Shown here piece after piece: positions 57,446-64,000 of a stretch of 64,000 nucleotides of DNA. The notes beneath the pieces are model-generated. The model saw only the letters and a list, made by a program, of their open reading frames with translations. It did not search any database and had not been told where the DNA came from. Within the stretch, counting starts at the first letter, position 1; each line of letters begins with the position of its first letter. The position numbers and the translations under genes were made by a program. The stretch spans positions 4,960,001 through 5,024,000 of the forward strand of contig NC_060024.1 in the NCBI RefSeq assembly GCF_021134715.1, given 5' to 3'. Origin of the DNA: Daphnia pulex. Taxonomy: Eukaryota; Arthropoda; Branchiopoda; Diplostraca; Daphniidae.

Positions 57446-58215
57446 CATACTCTCCACCTCCCTCTTGCCTCATTATTTCCGACGCTGGTACAAAAAGGCA
57501 GCGTCAATCATATGCGCTTTATTTTTTCCTTCTACTCCTTACAGTCCCACTTATCCATTTCGTTTTCTTTCTTATATTCCTTCATAGGTACCAACTTGGT
57601 TTTCTCACTTCAAATAGTATACGTGCCATATTCATTTAAATCCGCCTTCCACCCCAATTTCCCCCACCATCGCATTCTTATGACACATGTGCCCGTAATA
57701 TTCCACCCTTTGTCTCTCTCTTCCTACACTTATCCGCAACTATCAACATTACAATCTATATTTTTTTTCTCTCCCTCTTTCTTTGGCCGCTGACTTTGGT
57801 GGCTGCGAGTTCTACAGATGATGGCTTCCCGCCGCCACTGGTGTCGTCGGAGGGTTCCTCGAGCCATTTCGAGCCTTACGACTTTAAGACGCAGCATTCG
57901 CTCGAGGCGAATTATTTGGCCATTGTTTTGTGCTTGTTGGAACACTACTGGGATTGTTTTCCCGAATATATCCCCAAGCTCGTTTTTCAATACCATCTTA
58001 CAACAAGCATACCCGTCTTCCGCCCCAGTTTCCCCCGCGTTCATTTTTTCTCTCTCTCTCTAAAAACCATCTGCCCTCAATATATACATATTTTTTTTTT
58101 CCATAACCATCGTTTTTATATCTATCCAACGTTCCCCAGTTTCCCATTATGTTGTGTGCTGAATTAAATATATTAAAATGTCGACTCCGAGAGTCGTCTC
58201 TAAAGGAGACGGCTC
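57446..58215. other. pyrimidine-rich region between retroelement parts
   Basis: C/T-rich DNA. An open stretch at about 57796-58167 has no family signature. Ends with a purine run AAAGGAGACGG next to the LTR. Confidence 0.35.
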
Positions 58216-58619
58216 TGTAATGCCCCGGCGGCAGCCCCGCCTCTTCAAGATGGCCGCCGCCAAGGACGTCACATCAAGGACGTCACGCCGACGTCACGCC
58301 ATGACGTCAGGAACGGCATCACCCCAACGTCACGGCATCGGACAACGCGGACTCAGCAACTCCCAAGTCAGCACTCGTCTAGGCCGGACTGGCCCTCACT
58401 CACGCTCGGACCAACCGGCGTTACAAACCGGACCAACCACGAAGACAGCACGGATCGGCCAACAGACATGCCGATGCGGCGATCCCGCCACATTTAAGCC
58501 ACCGCTTCTTCCCCTTATCTCTCTCTCCCGCTGTACCCTCGTCTAGTAGCTCACGCGTAATACATCTTCTACTACCACTCAACCCGGTCTCTTTATCTCA
58601 GTGTAATCTCTGCATTACA
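58216..58619 (+). mobile_element. LTR, 404 bp (TGTAATGC...GCATTACA)
   Basis: Begins TGTAATGCCCCGGCGG and ends TCTCTGCATTACA, giving 8-bp inverted termini of the TG...CA kind. GC-rich in its first two thirds, with repeated GACGTCA and CGTCAC motifs (CRE-like sites) at about 58265-58310, a TATA-like CATTTAAGCC at about 58492, then pyrimidine-rich sequence. It may be the 5' LTR of the gag-like ORF that follows or the 3' LTR of the upstream pol; no partner copy is in the window. Confidence 0.7.
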
Positions 58620-58979
58620 TGTATGTTACTTTTCCTATTCTTAAAATACGGAAAATGTGCGCTACTCAATTTTTACCTATTATTATTTGGTTAAAAATTG
58701 AAACCGGGAGATTTGATGAAGCCGCGGCGCAAGCAAACGCGCCTGAACAACAGCTTATGGACAAACAAATACCCAAAATACAAAAAAAAAAAAAAAAAAA
58801 GAGCTTGACCGAATTAAAAATCTAATAAAACAATAGAAACGCCCACGACGGATTCAATAGGAGGAAAGAGGATTATTAGCCAAGAGATTGATCCTTGTTC
58901 ACCCAATCCAACATTCACCTTTGTACCGTGTGCTATATTCCATTGTGTGTTCTCTTAAAAGTTCAAGTTCTCTTTTAAA
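58620..58979. other. leader between LTR and gag-like ORF
   Basis: Contains an 18-19 base A-run at about 58781-58799. No clear tRNA primer-binding site directly follows the LTR. Confidence 0.4.
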
Positions 58980-59534
58980 ATGGAATCCCCACGAAGTGAA
59001 AGTTCCAACGAAAGTGATGACCGAAGGGTCGAGTTCGAAGACGGGCGGGTAGTATACCTCCCGAACAATATGCCCGATGAAAGGGTTAGGGAATTGCGTA
59101 GCAGTCGGCAGGACCTAGAATTTTATCACCGCTACAACGCGGGAGACATTTGCCTAGGTCCAGGTGAGGACCACTGGGAGGCTCTAGGCCACCGAAGTGA
59201 AAACTCAAAAAGATTAATTACAGCAGTGTACATGAAAAGGCTCTCGGCGGCCGTCACAAACGACGATTGGGACAAAGTGAGGGAAAATATGAGGGCAATA
59301 CTTGATGTGGATCCGGCCATGAGACCTTCACCACTGAACTGGAACGTACAGGATCAGGAGCAGCATTACTTCCACTACGAGCCCGTTGGCGCGATAGATA
59401 GGGAAGTAGAACGAGAAGAAGAATACGAAGACTACGGAGTCCCGTTCGTGAGACGACGGGAAGAACGCATTCAAGATTTCAACGACGACCAAAGAGAAGA
59501 GAATGATGGCCACGTATCCCCGTTCGTGAGATAG
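58980..59534 (+). CDS. gag-like or unidentified acidic ORF of a retroelement
   Basis: ATG at 58980 opens 184 codons of highly charged protein (Asp/Glu/Arg-rich; no cysteine knuckle). After the TAG at 59532 the same frame continues open with similar composition to about 59812, including a duplicated phrase PFVRRREERIQ / PFVR*RQEQVQ. The single stop may be a nonsense change. It lies 360 bp after an LTR in the gag position. No homology recognised; assignment rests on position. Confidence 0.45.
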   Translation: MESPRSESSNESDDRRVEFEDGRVVYLPNNMPDERVRELRSSRQDLEFYHRYNAGDICLGPGEDHWEALGHRSENSKRLITAVYMKRLSAAVTNDDWDKVRENMRAILDVDPAMRPSPLNWNVQDQEQHYFHYEPVGAIDREVEREEEYEDYGVPFVRRREERIQDFNDDQREENDGHVSPFVR

Positions 59535-59812
59535 AGACAAGAACAAGTTCAAGGTATCAACAATGGAGACGCATGGGGAGACGAACCAGATGCGTGGGCC
59601 ATAGCATCACCCAGAAGAAGCCCAGTAGACCCACGCCCAGAAGAGTGGGGAATGTATTGGGACCCACCGGCAGCGCCCCAGCTAATCGAAGATATTCCTA
59701 AGTGGATTCAACAAGGAAACGTAGGCCGTTACAATCGGAGCGGGTTGCCTGCGGAGGACTGGGAGCGAGAAGAGGAAGGAAGTCCCGAAAATTTAAAAAA
59801 ATTTTGTCCTGC

Positions 59813-60149
59813 TTTTCAGCCAAAATGTCTTTGTTTGTTTATTTTGTTTTTTTTTGCCAATGTAGGCCTGTGTAATGCTTTTACATGCTTATTACGCATT
59901 TATATTCTCTGATATGCTTATCCCAGAAAAATATACTTAACCTTAATGAATCAAATAAGAAAAATAAAAAAAAAATAAATACAAAAAAATAGTTCAGTAA
60001 ATATGCGAAAGAAAGAAAGAATGAGCAGTAGGAAATACAGGGAAGGGTGAGAAAGAAAAAGAAGATTGAAGAACATAACAAAGAATGAAAAAAGGAGTAG
60101 AAAGGAGCGAGAGAATGAACGAGAAGGGGCATACTGCATATCGGTAGAC
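59813..60149. other. AT- and purine-rich low-complexity DNA
   Basis: Poly-purine stretches on the plus strand; reverse-strand ORFs here are composition artefacts. Confidence 0.5.
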
Positions 60150-60235
60150 AAAAAGGGAGAATAAGAGGGAGAATAAGAGAGAGCATACTATGGGAGAATA
60201 AGAGGGAGAATAAGAGAAAGTATGCTATGGGACAT
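60150..60235. repeat. short tandem repeat, GGGAGAATAAGAGGGAGAAT type
   Basis: The unit GGGAGAATAAGAG is repeated, with a larger duplication of about 43 bp ending GCATACTATGGGA / GTATGCTATGGGA. Confidence 0.85.
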
Positions 60236-61110
60236 CGAAAATACTATTTTTGTAAGCCTAAGGACTAAGATTTCGGCACGGGAGAAGCACTTTCAAAATA
60301 TTTCCGTTATGATGAAATGAAATACTTTTAATTTCTAAAAATATTCTTTTAACTTCAAAGTTGAAAAAATTCAATAAACTTGAGTTAAGTTTGATAAACT
60401 TTTTGAAACGAGTTTCAAGTTTGCTTGATCCTAAAATTTTTATTGCAAAATTTGTAGGAGAAAGCAAGTAATTCTGGCTTCAAAAAAGTTTACTAAACAC
60501 TAAAAAAACAAGTCACCCAACTTTAAATGGACACAGTCTAAACATTTTAAGTATCGACAAAATTAAACAGTGAAATGTGTATGTAGTGTCCACGGAGCTG
60601 AGGTAAAACGTATTTATTACGCATAAATATAAACTTAAGTAAAGATAGGATAACCGTAGTGAAATTGGAATACTGGGGAAATACGTCTTCTGCTCAATTA
60701 TTGCCAGATTTGATAAAATTAATAAAAAAATCAATTTTTTTAAATCAATATCTCTAAAACTAAAGAGTATTTAGACAAAATGTAAGCGAAAGTATTTTTA
60801 AATAAACTTTAAAAAAATAATATCGAGAAATAAAAAGTTGTGTTGTTTTCTCAAATTAAACTTGTGTTGGGTTTTGCACAACTTGCACAACTTACAAACT
60901 TTTGCTCGAAACTGAAAACGCAACCCACGCAAACTCGATCAGTAAGTGATCAATTGGGGCAAGTGTAGCAAAAGTTTGTTCTTCAGATTAAGTTACGCCT
61001 GTAAACGTAATCTTGTGCCTGAAAACCAATCCAAACCATATTTTGTGCTATTGCAAGAACAGCAAAACCCTCTCGTTCTCTACTTATACTTATACTACTT
61101 ATACTATATA
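60236..61110. other. intergenic, no supported gene
   Basis: AT-rich; nothing recognised on either strand. Confidence 0.45.
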
Positions 61111-62635
61111 GCTGAATATAACTGTCGATTCAGCATCAAGTATCATCAAGTCCCTTGTAATCCAATATATAATTTGCAATTGCAGAGTGTCAGCATTATC
61201 TAATACTGGCGCATTACAGAAATGCAATAGTTATCCGCTAATGGCCGGAGGGCAGCAGCTGGCGTTTTACGACTTGTATTATATTTCCATTTTCCCTATT
61301 TTTTTTATTTTTAGCAAGTTGATCCTGTTCTATTAGCCCATGCCCCATGGCTGTGCTGCCTGCTGGTATAGATTGACAAGGAATCGTTTTTTTCCATCGG
61401 ATCAATTAAAAAGACGTCAAACTTTTCTTTTCGTGGAAACATCGAACGAGAATAAATAACAAAGCATAAACTGATACAAGGAAAACCGTAAAAGCAACGT
61501 AAAAGATACTCGAAAAGATATTCCGTGTCAGCAGATGGCCAAGAAAGTGTTTTTTTTTGTTTGATTTATTTAATTTAGTATAAAATGATGACGAATTGCT
61601 TTGATGAGCTTTTTTCTGTAAATTGGCTTAATTTTGAATAAATATAATGTCGTACATTTCATTTGCTTTTCTTTTTATATATAATAAGAAAAGTTCTTTT
61701 CTGTGGCTATAGCCACAGAATAGAACGGATATAATCTACTTTCTTCATCAGAGACATTTTCCTGTAATTCGTAAAATATACGTCGTTTTTCTATGAACGC
61801 GAATTGAAATGCAACACATTTTTATTTAGACGTCAGGTTAACGAACAATGACGCAGTGGGAATAAGTCGTTACCATGGTCGCTACAGTTATTCAGTTTCT
61901 TGCGCTCTCTAAATGTTTTCGTTTTAGCTTAAATTTAACTCTTATATTACACAATACGCGTGGTGAATATTAAGCATAGAGTTTAAAGCCTATACATCCA
62001 TAAATTCTGTAAGTTTGGCACATGTATTTTTAACTCGTTATTTTTATATGAAAATGAAACTTGGATGCTCCCGTACGCTGCGCTATAGTTAACTGTCATC
62101 AGTATGCAGCAGTTAATTGCAGTTTAAAATTTATTTTTTACAGAATATTCTCCCTGTCATATCAGCAAGGATGACGAGAATGTTAGATAATAAAATAAAT
62201 AGAATATTTTCTAAGTGTTTGTCAGCAGCTTTTTAGCTGGACAATTTGGAAACTTGAGATGATTATTGAAATAATAAAAAAAAACAAAGAAAAATAAATA
62301 AATAAGATTTAAAAAATGACGGAAACCACTCAAATTCCCACAGCCATCACGTTCATTGTCGTTGAAGTCAAACGCTGACGGTGCCACGGTGGGATTCTGA
62401 AGGGGATTGAAAAGAAGAAGACCTAATAAAACTGGAATGCATACGATGTTTATGTTTACGAATGCATGAGAATGTGATGAAAATCAAATTTTATTTTGGA
62501 TACCTACAGGCCATATTCTGCAAATTCGTTTCAAACATGACGGAGGGAAATTAATAGAAAAAGAAATTGCTGGATACAGATAAAACATCGTCACTACATC
62601 ATTAAAATTAAATGAATATATAGGAAAAAACTAAA
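61111..62635. repeat. segmental duplication unit D: conserved 3' flank of a MATH-BTB gene
   Basis: Closest to unit A: begins with the same GATWCAGCATCAAGTATCAT and CAAGTCCCTTG sequence as 13530-13560 and follows it block by block, including the AATAAA context at about 62490. Confidence 0.88.
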
Positions 62636-62816
62636 CTAACGACGATGAACGTTCTCCAAAATATCTACAACAAGAACCCAAATAGAATGATTGGGATGCT
62701 CCTGTTTCGCCTTTTTCCACCCGTCAGTCGCCATCACTTCGCTTGGAAAACGCCGAAAGAAGTCCACTGCATTTTTCTTCAAATCATCCGCTGGGTGGAT
62801 CTGATCGTTTAGCAGA
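62636..62816 (-). pseudogene. MATH-BTB gene D, 3' stub cut by a repeat
   Basis: The minus strand reads 59 codons to a TAG at 62636-62638, matching the last part of genes A and B (DQIHPADDLK, VMATDGWKKAKQEHPNHSIW, VVDILENV). At about 62817 the match stops inside the BACK-like region and the palindrome-rich repeat begins. The rest of the gene is missing or beyond the window. The stub itself has no stop, so the truncation may be recent. Confidence 0.9.
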
Positions 62817-64000
62817 GGATGAATTTTGCTCTTCCCCCCCCATTTTCACCCTTTTCGTATTTCGCCTTTCAGCCCTAAGGGCAAAAGAGGGGGTATAGGC
62901 AGTACGAAAAAAGGTAAAAAGGGGTGAAAAAGAAAAAGAGAAAAATTCATACCATTTCAAGGACCGCGAAAGACGAAAAGGGTGAAAAGGGGGGAAAAAG
63001 ACAAAATTCATCACATTTCAAGGACCGCCCACCAAAAATGGCGTGCGGTCCGTTTTAACAAGCCGTCTACGACTCAAAGAGATCGTTTTGGGGGTTTTCG
63101 ATTTTACGGAAATCATCGCTCTGGGTCCTAAAAATATAAAAATATAGGGGTTTTGTGCGAAATTTTTCGCTAATTAGATTGGTGAAAATAGCAATCGCCT
63201 AGCTTTACCAGTTTAGGAGATATTTGAGAAAAACTGAGAGGGGGTAGCCGAAATTTTGACTTTTTCTTGGTTTTTGTGCAGCAGTTTTCTCGTCAACTGC
63301 TGCACCTAAAAAAATCGAATTGGTTTAAAATGATGCGATAGCCCGTCTCTTCAAACCGTTTTAATATTTTTTAAATACTCGGCTTAGAAGCCGAGATATT
63401 AATGATTGAAATTTTGGAAAAAATTTCCCAAAATTTCTTCGTTTTTTGGCCATACCGGGCTTCATCCTATAAGCCACCTAGCGCTCGTGAAAACAAAATT
63501 TTCTCCTCATTGCCTTTAGGGTCTGTTGGGGTGATCACCCCCTCCCCCCTCGATAGGTGTAGACTGACGCTATAAGGGAGACCACCCCAAGAAACCCTAA
63601 AGGCAAAGAGGGGGAAATGTTGTTTTCGCGAGCGCTAGGTGGCTTATATCGCGTCGATGTTACCATCGCTGTACGTGGTCAGAATTCGCCAGTTCACTTT
63701 AGCTGTTGCTGCCCAGCGTTAATTTATTGGCTGTCTGTTATATTGCAATACACAAAAAATGGTTTCCGAGCCATCATCGAAAAATTTATGAAAGACATAA
63801 AGTAGTTGAAACTACCAGAATTAAAATTAATATTTCATAAATAGGCAATAATACCATTTTTGGCTACATCTCTCAGTTTTGTGGAGATTTTATAGATTTT
63901 AATAAATTTGTACGTTTGTTTGTAATTTTTCCCGCAATTATCTTTTTTCATTTTGCTATTACGTTAAAGCTTCACGCAGCTCTTGTTTTACAGAAGAAAA
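62817..64000. repeat. dispersed palindrome-rich repeat, copy 2 (runs off the window)
   Basis: Matches 30805-31980 over its whole visible length with few substitutions and small indels, and includes the second palindrome (63468-63650). It starts in the middle of the first palindrome as compared with copy 1, so either it is 5'-truncated or copy 1 carries extra arm sequence. Confidence 0.9.

Noticed and set aside
57796..58167. 123-residue ORF beginning near AASSTDDGFPPP
   Set aside because: Pyrimidine-rich composition and no recognisable domain; a competing frame is also open.
59881..60186. Minus-strand hydrophobic ORF resembling a membrane protein
   Set aside because: It is the complement of a purine-rich tract, giving runs of Phe/Leu/Ser by composition alone.

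Overview
This 64-kb window is animal nuclear DNA, most likely from a crustacean such as Daphnia. That call is inference: there are many short GT-AG introns of about 60-150 bp, the gene families are metazoan (RNF213, MATH-BTB, MAM/sushi, GT31 galactosyltransferase, KIF4-type kinesin, MMAA), and transposons are abundant. No tool was run. Exon joins were made by hand from GT-AG sites and reading phase. Where several exons sum exactly to whole codons (RNF213-like, galactosyltransferase-like, MAM/sushi) the models are strong.

Layout. 1-9843: the 3' part of a giant RNF213-like gene (+), 8 exons, 3111 codons visible, with two good AAA+ units and an RZ-type zinc finger but no RING. 11177-13399: a TA-flanked, TIR-bearing, non-coding element with internal tandem repeats. 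13515-26437: a cluster of MATH-BTB (SPOP-like) genes, two on minus and one on plus, carried on segmentally duplicated units. Between them lie a GT31 galactosyltransferase-like gene (minus) and a broken, intron-containing MMAA pseudogene. A fourth MATH-BTB copy survives only as a 3' stub at 62636-62816, cut by a repeat. 27604-29855: an intact nine-exon gene for a secreted or surface protein with two sushi domains and one MAM domain.

30.5-45 kb is a repeat graveyard: a palindrome-rich repeat (second copy at 62.8-64 kb), a 445-bp direct-repeat pair, transposase-like remnants, a scrambled KIF4-like kinesin pseudogene, an ankyrin paralogue fragment, a solo LTR with 4-bp target duplications, and a membrane-anchor ORF resembling the tail of a retroelement envelope gene.

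45256-54291 is the most striking locus. A small ankyrin-repeat gene is split by an 8452-bp DNA transposon (45586-54037) with near-identical TIRs and an exact 8-bp target duplication. Its decayed transposase is itself split by a 1650-bp non-autonomous element (50381-52030) with long TIRs and a 9-bp target duplication. In both cases ignoring the insert and one target copy leaves the host reading frame continuous. From 54.6 to 60 kb lie Ty3/gypsy remnants (protease, reverse transcriptase, an LTR, a gag-like ORF). The rest is AT-rich sequence with no recognised gene.
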